DNA of 64,000 nucleotides from Daphnia carinata (lineage: Eukaryota > Arthropoda > Branchiopoda > Diplostraca > Daphniidae), in NCBI RefSeq assembly GCF_022539665.2, contig NC_081336.1:10702778-10766777 (forward strand). The letters run 5' to 3'. This document shows, one piece after another, positions 33,837-45,099 of the stretch; the first letter of the stretch is position 1, and each line of letters starts with the position of its first letter. The notes under the pieces were generated by a model. The model did no database searches. It was not told the origin of the DNA and worked only from the letters and a program-made list of their open reading frames with translations. Position numbers and translations under genes: made by a program.

Positions 33837-34080
33837 AAAGAAAACGAAAGACTGTTTTGGCTTGATGGACGCTTAATTTGAAACTATTTTTGAAAAAAAC
33901 GAAACCAGTTATTTGTGAACGAGTAAGATACCTTTGATTAGGCTGTTTGAAGAAACCACGCTGATTTTTGTTGTCTCCTCCACTTTCTCAACTGGAATAG
34001 TCACATCATTTCCATCCGACGCAAGGCTATTGCCCAGCCGAAAACTGCGCATTGACCCCGCACAAATAAGAAATCAAAAG

Positions 34081-34172
34081 ATTATGACGTCACCCGACAA
34101 TCACAAAAAGAGAGCCATGGCAGTCAAAAATACTTGGGGAAAACGTTGCAATGTTCTACTTTTTTTGAGTTG
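34081..34172 (+). repeat. Inverted extra copy of a C1GALT1 exon
   Basis: About 91 bp, attatgacgtcacccgacaa to ttttttgagtt, reverse complementary to 33677-33767 and essentially perfect. It encodes [20 protein letters not shown] on the plus strand. It ends 8 bp before the right arm begins. Confidence 0.88.
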
Positions 34173-34180
34173 ATTAAGCG

Positions 34181-34658
34181 TCCCCTTTTCATATTAATTA
34201 ACGTTCGGCTAATATTTTTTGCTCTTTGTTACCTTATCTTAACAGATTCTTATGCGCGGGTAATGTCGCGGAGCTCTTCTCAAGCCTTGAGCAGAACGTA
34301 GAAGGTCATCGGCTTTCGCTTTATTTTGTTCGTCTGTGCCGGCATACGTGGATCACGACTCATTTCCTCAACCAGCGCTCCACTTGGATCACCTATGAGG
34401 GTTCACTGTCCCTCTTTCTTGCTCTGGTAGGTACGAGAGTCTGACCTTGGTCAACCGCGCTTTAGAATCTCTTAAATGTTCAGCATTTGCGAGCGTGCTG
34501 AATTTCGAATTCTTTTGCTAAAAATCGCATTGTTTTTCTTTTCAGATATCCAGGAGGAGCTTATTGGATTAACTTGACCAGCGTGAAGGTCATTTACCTT
34601 TCTTCCTGCGTTATTCGCCAAAAGGTAAGCTCTTTCTGAATACTTGAAGACGAGGGTT
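34181..34658. other. Inner end of right arm, unrecognised
   Basis: Mirror of 32332-32804; same exon-like signals (YPGGAYWINLTSVKVIYLSS on the plus strand) with no family match. Confidence 0.35.
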
Positions 34659-35117
34659 CTATAGACATCTTCGTAGGTTTTGTGGATCAACTGCGTGAAT
34701 ATTTATGGATTTGGTCTTTGTGCATGGAATTCTCTCCCTCCCCATTTTTTCTTTTTTTTCCCTATTAGTTACGCAAACATCTTTGATGATTTTATCACCT
34801 GCTAGTTGGTATACGTTGATTTGCGAACTAGTGACACCAATTCCCTGATTCGTCAAAGTTTTGAGGTAGAGGATGTAGATGAGTCGACAGCCGAGGAAAT
34901 TGGCGTAAGGCGATTTCTCTCTAATAACATCTACATTCGTTTCTGCTTTCAGTAGTATCTCGTACGATCTAAGCGTCGTAGTCTTGTGTATAGGCCTGTA
35001 TCTTTTCCAGTTTCGAAATGGTCTTTTTGATTTCAGCATTTGTTTGTTACAACATCCAACAGTCACCTGAGATGTCGTGCAATAACTATTTAACGTTTTT
35101 ACCGAACATGTCAGCAA
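34659..35117 (-). pseudogene. Decayed Q-like ORF, right arm
   Basis: Identical protein to 31873-32331, on the opposite strand, including the YANFLGCRLIYILYL segment. Identity here reflects the recent palindrome and is not independent evidence of selection. Confidence 0.35.
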
Positions 35118-35827
35118 GTGTTTATGCGTTTAGTTCCTTTCGCCTTCCTTCCTTTTTCTTTTAGATTTGTACCGTACTATACCTATTTTAGAATTTCTGA
35201 CGACTATCACCTGCTATTTTGTATACTTTAACTTGTGAGTTCAAGGATTCAATTTTTCAAATTCGTCAAATGCTCAAGTATTTTGTTTTAAGCAACCTTA
35301 TTTATCTACTAAATATTAAAACACAAGAATTTATTCAAAGTATTTTTTACATTTTTATTTTCAAGAACCAAATTATTTTCCGAAATGACAATTGTGGTAA
35401 GGAAACGTTGATTTTAGGGAAGAAATCGAATGAAAGGAAAAGATGGAGAGGCATAACAATGATTGTGCTTCGATGCTAAAAAAATCTCGGTACTTCTTAA
35501 GTACGCGCGTTGCGCCTTTTGTTGATTTTCTTTTTATTGTTCAAATGGCGTATGTTTTGCCAAGTAGTTTACAAAGACTGCAAATAGACGGCGTCATGGT
35601 TATAAAGGAACGTACGTGAAGGAATGAAAAACGGATCATTTCTGAATAAGAAAACCTGTCCACTTATACAGTACATAAAGTACTCACACAGCGAACAGGT
35701 TTTCAAAGTATTAAAAACGAACATTGTCACCCATTCTTCCTTCCGTCCCAATCTAACCTTGTGAAATCCAATTACAAATGCTGCAAGTTTGGATGTATCG
35801 TGATAACCGAATGAAAGCGCGGTGGGT

Positions 35828-35918
35828 GAGAGAGGTGACAATGGCCGTAACGATTAAAAAACTTTTCCGCTTTAACAGCATAGTTATTTCTTAACCAATA
35901 GTGCCATTGTCGTCTCTC
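35828..35918 (-). repeat. Q-associated hairpin repeat, copy 4
   Basis: Mirror of the unit at 31071-31162. Confidence 0.8.
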
Positions 35919-36384
35919 CTCACCTACTAACGTTCAGTGTATCAAAATGCCGATGTCTGTGTGCATCTGTGTGCAAATGTAAGAAAATGTAAGGATGCTT
36001 AGAAAACCAGTGGACTTTGTTCAAGTCACGTCCCGTCCCAATGAAGGTACAAATTTCACATCATTCAAAATGGCAGCTATTGAAATTTAAAAGACCAGTT
36101 TACAGTGTCTGCAACGATGGTCCCCTATTTTCGAATAACTACAAATAGACAGGCATCATGATAAGAATGAAACGTAAGTGAAGGAATGATAAATGGATCA
36201 TTTCTGAATATGAAAACCTGCCTGCTTACACAGTACCAAAGTACTCAAACAGCAGACAGGTATTCAAAGTATCAAAAATGATCTTTGTCATCAATTCTTC
36301 CTTCAGTCCGATAGAACCTTCTGAAACCAAATACATTGGCTGAAACTTGGTGGCATCATGATAACCGAATGAAATTGGGGGTGG

Positions 36385-36476
36385 GAGAGAGGTGACAATG
36401 GCCATAACGATAAAAAAACTTTTCCGCTTTAACAGCATAGTTATTTCTTAACCAATTATGCCATTGTCGTCTCTCT
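36385..36476 (-). repeat. Q-associated hairpin repeat, copy 5
   Basis: Mirror of the unit at 30514-30605, closest to the Q3 stop codon. Confidence 0.8.
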
Positions 36477-36814
36477 TCACCTATTAACGTTCAGTGTATC
36501 AAAATGCCGGTGTCCCGTAGCCAATGCACATCAGTCGCCAAAGTTACAATCAAACAGAAATGAAAAATCGATACCAATGACAATGACCACAAAGAGATTA
36601 GGAAACTGCTTCCTTTGTCAGCAAACAGGTTTCCTAAGCGTCAAAGATGTTCATTGTCGTATGTCGCCATTCACTTCCGTCCAGTAGATCATAATGCCAT
36701 CAATTTGCAGCCACCACATCGAATCAGATCAATTTTGCCCCTTCCTTTAAACGTTACGAATTTAAACAAAACCAAAGCACACAGAATTATCTAAGCTTCA
36801 AAACATATTCATTG

Positions 36815-38347
36815 TTAGACCTTCTCCTCTGCTTTCATTTCGTTGTTAGAAGAACGATGTCCAAACATCGTTTTGAGTCCTTTGAAGAATTTCTTCCCCT
36901 TGTTTTCTGCCTTTGGCTTCGGAAACATTTCTTTAGCGAAAGCCACTTCTGCCATCTTCTTCTCAAAATCCATATTTTCGTTTTCGACAATCACTTGCAG
37001 GGCTTTTTCTCTTCGCTGGACAAGTTCGGTTAGTTCCGCGCGCTCTACTTCCGATGACGCAGAAGCAAGTTTGTTTTTTTTATTTTTAAGCTCGTCTTCT
37101 GCATCACGTATAACTTCGCAGGACCTCCTTCTGTCATTTTCATAAATATTTTTAAGCTCAGAAAAAGTCTTCCTGAGGTTGTCGATACTGTCGGGTTCTT
37201 CGAGCTCAATGACTAGCGGTTCAAATTCGTTCTGGGAGTCGGCCCTTTTTGTCTCGAACGCTACCATTATGTCCATTATGGTCTGTGACATGTACTGCTC
37301 ATAGTCTTCGCGATTTTCATTATTCTTGTGTTTTGCCATCTCAATGCGTAACCCCAAGTAATTGATCATAGAACCGGTCAAGTCTAGCACTGTTTTAGGT
37401 CCGGCATCTGATTTGTTTGTCGGCGTTTGGGGAGGCGTTTCATTTCCCGTTGTGCGTGTAATTTTGATCAAATGCGCATTTTCTTTATGTAAACGGAGGT
37501 TGTGGAAGTGTCTACGACCCAGGAAGTTGGGCATAGCCTTATATCCTGCAGACACGTAAATTGGGGTTGTAAATGATTCGCCTTCTAATTCAACAAAGGG
37601 GTAGAAAAATCCAACGAGCTCATCCAATTTTACGTGCTCTTTGAACTTCCCTGTACGCTTCGCCATGACCAAAGTGATCTTCGTAAAAGGCGTTAATTCT
37701 GGCTCGTCTAATTTTTGCCATTGGTCTAAACTGATGATTGAATGTTCACAGCCTTTGTCAATCACCATATCCACTTGATGCCCGTTCATTGTTACCTGCA
37801 CGGACTTGGTCTTGATGGGTTTGTCTTCTGTCAAGAATCCCGGTTTGACTAATTTCTTTTTCATTCGCTCGAATAATTGTGATAGCTTCGACTTTTGGAC
37901 GCCCTTTGCAGGTGTCGTGTTGATCGTTGGTTCGCTTACTGTATCGGCGTCTGTGGGAGGGGGGCCGAGCATTCTTAACAGCTCTTTCCGGCGACCAAGA
38001 AACGGGGATGGTTTTGATCTCGGGACTTGACGACGCGTCTCTGCTGCCTCGTTTAATGACAATTTCGCCGCAGTCAGATTTCTATTTGTCCGCTTCGGTT
38101 CATCTTTGTAAAATTTCAAGTCAGTGTCTCGAAATCCAGCTTTAGGCCTAGGCGTAGTTCCATCTGGTTTCTCTGCTTGGCAAACAGTACTAGATGAAGT
38201 ATTCTGGGGTAAAGGATGCGTCATGTTACATTTTTGTAACAAGTCGCTCCTGTTTTCTGGTGTCAACTGTTCAGGTTGTTCTTCTCTGCTGGAAGATCCT
38301 GTTAATGCTGTGACGAACGAGAAGATATTCATAAATGAGGGAACCAT
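36815..38347 (-). CDS. Q3: retropepsin-like/coiled-coil protein, 510 aa (right arm)
   Basis: Palindrome partner of Q2 with the same architecture: DKGC at 197-200, NFLGR at 274-278, coiled coil and basic tail. Two residue differences, Pro129 and Arg279; Arg279 is also what truncated Q4 has (NFLGRRHF). The reading frame is open throughout. Head-to-head with MFS3 across the same ~490 bp intergenic region. Confidence 0.75.
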   Translation of the reverse strand: MVPSFMNIFSFVTALTGSSSREEQPEQLTPENRSDLLQKCNMTHPLPQNTSSSTVCQAEKPDGTTPRPKAGFRDTDLKFYKDEPKRTNRNLTAAKLSLNEAAETRRQVPRSKPSPFLGRRKELLRMLGPPPTDADTVSEPTINTTPAKGVQKSKLSQLFERMKKKLVKPGFLTEDKPIKTKSVQVTMNGHQVDMVIDKGCEHSIISLDQWQKLDEPELTPFTKITLVMAKRTGKFKEHVKLDELVGFFYPFVELEGESFTTPIYVSAGYKAMPNFLGRRHFHNLRLHKENAHLIKITRTTGNETPPQTPTNKSDAGPKTVLDLTGSMINYLGLRIEMAKHKNNENREDYEQYMSQTIMDIMVAFETKRADSQNEFEPLVIELEEPDSIDNLRKTFSELKNIYENDRRRSCEVIRDAEDELKNKKNKLASASSEVERAELTELVQRREKALQVIVENENMDFEKKMAEVAFAKEMFPKPKAENKGKKFFKGLKTMFGHRSSNNEMKAEEKV

Positions 38348-38834
38348 TTTGAATATTTCGATTTACTTCGGGTGCTTGAAAAACACCGCTCGCTGTCTCG
38401 CTTTATGGCATTTTTCGACGGAAGACAGAACCCATCACTGCTCAAACTCTGATGTTTTTTCAAAAAAAAATGTTAATAAAATAAGGTAATTTGAATTGTG
38501 TGAAGGAAATTAAATGAATTAGAATTTTTCCCGTAATGTTCAACACAAATAACCGTAAAAAAACTCTAAAAAGTATTTTTATTTCGTGAAAAACTATCTC
38601 AGTTTTGGAATCTTCTGAATTCACATGCATGCCGTCTATAGGACATATACCCTGGTGGTTATTACTGTTTCCGCTATCATTTCCACGATATACCGTCCCG
38701 TGCTCCAATTCCACGCTTTAGCCAATTCGTGTTTTTCGTTTGCACCTCGAAGCAGACCTACGTTGTTATTTGCTTCAGTCTTGCTCTTTAGCATGCCAAA
38801 GAAATTTGACTACTATTGCTCTTTTTATTTATAG

Positions 38835-41105
38835 CTAAAGAGAAGTTAAATAGCACAAGCAGTTTGAAGAATGGGTATGTTGGATCGTTCACAACCTTGG
38901 CTCAGCCATGTTTGCCATACCCACCCTATCCAGAAAGACAGCAAAAGAATAGGTCAGTTTCGATGGCTGAAACATCACCAGTGCTTTGGCATGACCAGGT
39001 GCAAAAAACGACTGAAAAGGTTGAATCAACACTTATTACTCCAAACAAAAAGGAGTTGAGCACGAAGGACGATGCTGTCAAAAAAGATAGATGCCTGTCA
39101 ACAGCATCATCTGACAGTGGTTCCATAATGGAGGTTGTGGAGGGCTTAAGAAGAAAAAATATAGGTGTGCGCGGCACCCAGACAATGGCTTCTATTGGTT
39201 GTTCTCTCATTAGCAACTCTTACATCATCATTTGCCTTTTCCCCCGTTCTTTCCCTAAATTGTAAGTATCTGTGAAATAAGATCATATGTAATGTGAAAT
39301 CTAAATGTTTGCTTTAATCTCTAGGCTGAAGATAAGGGTGCCACAGTATCCATTTATGGATTTATTATTGGTACCAACTGCCTGACATCGTTTCTTGTCA
39401 CACTCCTTTTATTGGAAAAACGTAAATATTACCCCAAATTTGTTCCATAAACGTGTAATTTGCATCTTCATCTTTCTTTCAGCTAAAAGTTAGTGGCGTT
39501 CGGTTCACCTTTGTTTCTGGAGTTTTCATTGGAGGTATTTGCTGCTTATTATCGGGGTGAGTAGTAAATTACACAAAAAAAACGCAAAAGCTGGGTTTTA
39601 ATCAGTAAACTTTAAAAGCTTTTTAGAGTATTTCCCTCCCGGGGGTTCATTCGTCGTAATATCTATATTGTTCCGCGTCATTCACGCTGCCGGAAACGCT
39701 GGAACAATTACGGCGACGTTTACGTACACTGGTGTGGAGTTTCCCAATTCCGTTGCCAAAATCTTTGTAAGATTCACTAATGCAGGTTTAGCGTTCGCTG
39801 TTCAATTTCTACCATTGTTCTAATTTTAGAATCTTACAAGAACCATGATGAACATTGCCCAGCTTGCTGGTCCTATAGTCGGCGGTGCATTGTACGAAGT
39901 CGGTGGTGTTAAGACTCCCTTTATCCTCATGGGCGGAATTCAAACTTTTATGGCCTTTATGGCATTACCCTTTCTTCCCGATTATGACGGTAAATTAGTT
40001 CAAAATGTTGTACGTCACCAGTCTTCTCATCTCGTTTCTCAACATTTTAGTGTCACAGTATGACGAGGGATCGACTAAAACTCAATCGCCATTGGCTATT
40101 TTGTGTATTCCATCCATTTGGATCCCGTTCTTCACGTTCATCGTATCGACATGTCGAACGGGTTCCTCTCGATCAACCTTGAACCGCAAGTGTTGCGTAC
40201 GGTATGTTTTCCGACTTGGCGTTATTATTAATTTCTTTAGAATCATTTTATGTTTTGTTTGCAGTTTGACTTGACACCATTTTACGTGGGTATCTTTTTC
40301 GAACTGAAAGACGGTGCCAACAGTATAGCCAGCCCTATTTGGGGATACTTGTGCGATCGCCGTGGACCTGTGAAGCTCTGCCTTTTTTCCAGTACCATGA
40401 TCGGAGCCTTGTCCATATTTTTGCTGGGGCCTTTTCGCTTCGTTCCTATTGATCGGTACTTTTGATTTCAATTCTAAAGTTCAAACCGTTTAACTAGTAT
40501 CATTGTTTGATTTTATTTTAGAAATCTAGCTGTTGTCGGTATCGCATTGGCACAAAGTGGAGTTGCGTTTGCAGGGCAACAAGTTTCGGGGGTCGTTGAT
40601 GCCATGAGAGAAGCTATGTAAGCCACATTTAAAAAAATCAATTTACTGTACCAGTATTCATTTCTTTTTTTTTTTTTCGTTTTGATAATAGACATGCTGG
40701 TTATCCGGATAATCCCAGTACTCACGGGCTTGTTGCCGGTATATGGTCGTCTCTTAGTGGTGCTGGGCGTTTTGTTTCACGCGCTGGGACTGGCATTTTA
40801 GTGGACCACATTGGTTTCCAAATGACGGCTGTCGTCGTCTTCTCTGTCCAAATTACAGTGTTAAGTTTTATGCAAAAATGACTATTAACAAATAATTAGA
40901 TGTATTGTTTATTTCCTTCTATAGGGACTAGCAACCATTTGCTTCCTGTTACCAAAGTGCAAGAAAGGGGACGGCAAATCCGACGGGGATGACATGACAG
41001 TGGATGCCATATCTACGAGGACAACATCGTTTACTTATTCCGTCGTGGATGTCGGTGAGTTTCCATGATTAACTATTTCTCAGCCCGAATCTCCAGCCGA
41101 GTCCG
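38835..41105 (+). pseudogene. MFS transporter, SLC18B1-like, copy 3 (right arm)
   Basis: Same exons as copies 1 and 2. The PGGSFVVISILFRVIHAAGN exon lacks the insertion seen in copy 2; FDLTPFYVGIFFELKDGANS is intact. It carries the shared gacatgtcg frameshift and the RRKNIGVRGTQT replacement before TM1. One codon differs from copy 1 in the HAAGN exon (ILFRV against ILIRV). Ends at ccgagtccg, followed by vasa. Confidence 0.82.
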
Positions 41106-42003
41106 GCCACACCTCGAAATGCTGCCCGAATCTATTGATGAATCGACGGAAAGCTGCGTGAACAATACATTCCAGAAGCTGTGACATGCGATGAAAAGGA
41201 ACTGTTTAAGGGGATCGTCTGTGGGGAACACTTTAACAATTTTGATAAAGTCGTCCTCCAGGTAAACCATTTTTCGAAACAGTAGTTTATGTTTTGAAAA
41301 TATCTATTTGGATTTGCTTTAGGTTACAGAAAAAAATGTACCTCGATAAATAACATCATTCGAAGAAGCCGGCCTGCGCCCACTACTACTTCAAAACATT
41401 AAGATTGCTGGCTACATAAAATCAACACCTATACAGAAAGCTTCAGTTGCAGATATTCTTGCCAAAAGAGATTTGATTACTTGTGCTGTCACGGGCTCCG
41501 GCAAAACGGTAATCCAATTAATGAACGCTGTGTAATTTTGAAACCTTGATGCCTTCGTACTAACTTGATTCGAATGGGTCGATATGAACTGGGTAAGTTG
41601 AGGTAAAAGTAATTTTGAGTGGGCACGTCTGTGATTGCGACTACGAAAAGGTCCAATTGCATTTAAGATACTCAAGAAACCCTTCGTGACATTCGTTGAT
41701 TAAGTCATCTAAAATTTCACATTTTTTCATATAGGCGGCGTACTTGGTACCGTTTATGAACATATTGTTAGAACAAGGTGTTTCTGGTGCATCCCCGCCA
41801 TGGTTCAAAAGCCAGAAGTTGTAATTGTCGCACGCACTCGTGAATTTTCGATTCAAATTCACCGCGGGGCGTGTAAATTCTCCTACAATTCGGTTTTAAA
41901 ATCTGTCATATATCAAGGAACTGTCACGAGCCATCATCGGTCAAATCTTCAAGCTGGGTGCAATACTCTTGTCGCGACCGCGGGGCGACTCGAGGATTTT
42001 CTC
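41106..42003 (+). pseudogene. vasa-like fragment, copy d (right arm)
   Basis: Mirror of copy c and direct counterpart of copy a. AVTGSGKTVIQLMNAV, then a stop; [28 protein letters not shown], then a stop directly before the POLD1 acceptor region gtcacgtcag. Confidence 0.82.
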
Positions 42004-42020
42004 AATTAGTGTCACGTCAG

Positions 42021-43521
42021 GTAATCTATGGTAACACAGATTCCGTAATGGTGAAATTCGGTGTACCCACGGTGGCCGAAGCCATGGAATTAGGCCGAGA
42101 AGCTGCCGCATTTGTGTCGGCAAAATTTGTCAAACCCATTAATTTGGAATTCGAAAAAGTCTATTACCCCTATTTATTGATCAACGAAAAGAGGTAATTA
42201 CGGTTCTGATTTATAAAGACTTGTTAGATGAGATACCAGTTGCACTGTCTGTTTCTGTCTTCACAGGTATCCAGGATTGTATTGGACCAAACCTGAAAAG
42301 TTTGACAAAATGGATTGTAAGGGTTTAGAAACTGTTCGTCGTGATAATTGTCAACTCGTTGCCAATCTTATCAATAGCTGGTCTGCAGAAAAGTTTGATT
42401 GATCGGTAAACAAAAAGTCATCAGTTTTAGTATTCAAAGTTTGAGGTTTTGATATTTTCTCTTAGAGATCCGGGTGGAGCACTAGAATACGCCAAACAAT
42501 CTATTTTCGACTTGCTGCGCAACAAAGTCGATATCTCACTTCTGATGATTACCAAGGTAGGGCGTAACTATGTTTTGGAATACTGTGATTTTATCCGTTT
42601 GCTTTCTTTTATTAAAAAGGAGCTGACTAAAACAGATAAAGACTACGCCAGCAAACAGGCACATGTGGAACTAGCTCACAAGATGCGTAAGCGAGATGCT
42701 GGTACAACCCCAAAATTAGGGGATCGAGTTCCGTATGTCATTATCGCAGCCGCTAAAAGTACACCAGCCTACCTCAAGATTCGTCTTTGGATTTCAAATT
42801 TCTCATGAACTATTAAGTTTTCATACGTCTTCTTTAGACGGTAAACCCTATTTTTGTAATGGAATACAGCGTACCTATTGATGCCCCATACCATTTGGAA
42901 AATCAGCTTTCAAAACCCCTTGTTCGGATTTTGGAACCCATACTTGGATCTAAAGCGGAATCATTGTTGCTACGTAAACATGGACTTATCGCCTTTATTT
43001 GCTTGACATAATTGAACGGTTTGTATTCCGTATTGTAGATGGTTACCATACCCGGACGCCTTCATTTGTTACTTCAAAAATTGGTGGATTGGCTAGCTTT
43101 ACCACACGCAAATCCACCTGTGTTGGATGCAAAACCGTCCTTCCAGACGATAGTGCTGTATGCAAGTAAGTCTAATTTCTGCCTATCTCGGCGATGTTTG
43201 TTAAATTTGCTGTTCCAATTTAAACAGATTTTGCAAGCCGAAAGAATCGGAGTTCTACCAGAGGGAAATTGGCCAACTTTATGCTCTCGAAGAGAAGTTT
43301 AATCGTTTATGGACAGAATGTCAACGGTGCCAGGGAAGTCTCAACGAAGAGATTCTTTGTTGCAAGTAAATAGTTTGAGTGATATCCTAATCATGTTACA
43401 TACTTAATACTAATCGTTTGCCACATTTAGCCGAGATTGCCCCATCTATTATATGAGGACAAAAGTTAGAAAAAATCTCACGGAACAGGGTAAACTTATG
43501 GAAAGATTCAGCCTACCCTGA
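42021..43521 (+). pseudogene. POLD1: POLD1 3' part, copy d (right arm)
   Basis: Same as copy c. Motif C reads YGNTDSV, donor after AYLK is AT, RDPGG replaces [21 protein letters not shown] is shared with copy c, where copy a has [13 protein letters not shown]-terminal cysteine modules and final MERFSLP stop intact. Confidence 0.9.
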
Positions 43522-43879
43522 CAACCTACCGCTCTCGTCAATGATGGTGCATACAGGTAGTGGCTTGGCTTCTGTAAAATAGATTGGAAACAATAAATTA
43601 CACGACTCATTGTTCAGTAAGTTCCCCATAACCAAAAGATTTTAATAAAAATGGTGTATAGCGCCGTAAGAGTCTCGGAGGGAGCAGGCGGTAAAATACG
43701 TGATGTCATGTAATTCCGTATTTTGAAAAACGAAAGTTGATGGCATTAGTAAGTAGATGTATAAGTTATTAGAAAAGTCACGTTGTTGCGAATGATCCAG
43801 TCGACGAAACATCGTACGAACCAACGCACATTGATTTAATTAGATTAAGTTCTTAGTCTTTCTGTTGTTTTTTTTTTGT

Positions 43880-44230
43880 GGTTTATTTCAATACCTAGAT
43901 TTTTTTTCTTCCCATCCCATTAAAAAAATTTTTTTTTTATTCAATTAAAGTCTTATTTGTCAAACAAAATATTTGCTTTAGGCTCGTAGGGGGCTAGTCG
44001 CTAGGTGGCCCAGGTGCTGTGCTGAGCTGAGCTGCTGATGGCCACATTTATCATGGCGTCGTAGCGGCTAGTTATATCACGGCAGCCGAACGTGGCAGAC
44101 CTTTATTTTTGTAGGTGAAATCCAAGGGAGGAACTGCAAATGCTCGGCGCCATCTTGTACGAACGATGTGGTCTGGCGGACACCTTACCAAGGTGACCAT
44201 GCATTACCTTCGAGTGTATTTAAGGTATAC
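43880..44230. other. Gap between POLD1 and USP fragments, right arm
   Basis: Mirror of 22760-23100; non-coding, with a gctgagctgagctgctg run near 44030. Confidence 0.5.
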
Positions 44231-44264
44231 CATTTACTTGCTTTGTAAAAGCTAGGTTTTTAAC

Positions 44265-45073
44265 TTGTGCATCGTAACGATTTTGAATTGGGTAAGTTGC
44301 AAGTCGGTAGATTTGCTCTGCAGTTTCCCGGATACCAGCACCCTGCTTCGCGAGAACTACTCTACGTTGTTCTGGGGGGGCTTAGACGAACATCTGAATC
44401 CGATTTTGAAGAAGTCTTGCATCGATGGACACTGACAAAATATAGGTGAAATAGCTACAAATTTTTATTAGCAAGGTTCACTTGTGTTCCAACTCATTTT
44501 ATTTTTCAGGAAGCTGCACATGAATGTTGGGTATTTTATCATAAGTAGAATACAGATAGATTCTGTAGTAGTAGATCTCTTTAGTTGGGTATTGAAATTG
44601 GCTTTGGTTTGTATGGGGTCTGATGAGGTCTCAGTTGCATTTGATCCTACTTGTTATTTATCACTGCCAATGCCAGTCGAAAAGGAAGTACCAGTTGACC
44701 TGTATCTGGCTAACATGGACCTTTTAGCAGAAATTTTTCTGCTTTCAAGGGATTCAAAGAGTTTGCAGAATATTATGTCTCTAGGATTCCACAGTTTTAG
44801 GTAATTCAATTGACAAGAAATTTACACTGATTTTTGTTTTATTTTTCTAAAGGCAGATTCTTAATTATAAAGGATTGGGAAAGAAAATTGACGGAGGCTC
44901 AGTGCCAAAAAAATTATGGTAGTTGGAATGATTACCGAAGCTCTTCGGATTCGTTTATTTCACTCGTTATGGTATTTAAAGAAAATAAACGTGTACCTGT
45001 GCCCCTTTGTATCTGTGACCCGATTTCCTCTTCACTTGCGATAATTCTGCAGCGGGTCATGCAGATACTGTGA
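44265..45073 (+). pseudogene. USP4/11/15-like deubiquitinase fragment, right arm
   Basis: Mirror of 21906-22712. Exons at ~44290-44450 (VGRFALQFPGYQ), 44510-44801 (FDPTCYLSLPMPVEKE) and 44852-45073 are separated by short introns with aggtgaaat and aggtaattc donors. The missing catalytic boxes and the VCMGSDE zinc site show it is a fragment. Confidence 0.65.
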
Positions 45074-45099
45074 TCAGCAGAAAAAGTTGGAAGTGCGCT

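Larger units (their letters stand above)
32805..34180. other. Palindrome spacer (1376 bp)
   Basis: This is the only unique sequence between the two arms. It holds a C1GALT1-like pseudogene on the minus strand and, at its right end, a second inverted copy of one C1GALT1 exon (34081-34172). It marks the fold-back point of the palindrome. Confidence 0.9.
35560..36810. repeat. Q 3' flank with tandem duplication, right arm
   Basis: Mirror of 30180-31430, with one visible substitution (ttctgaataag against ttcacaaatg-type sequence near 35640). Confidence 0.7.
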
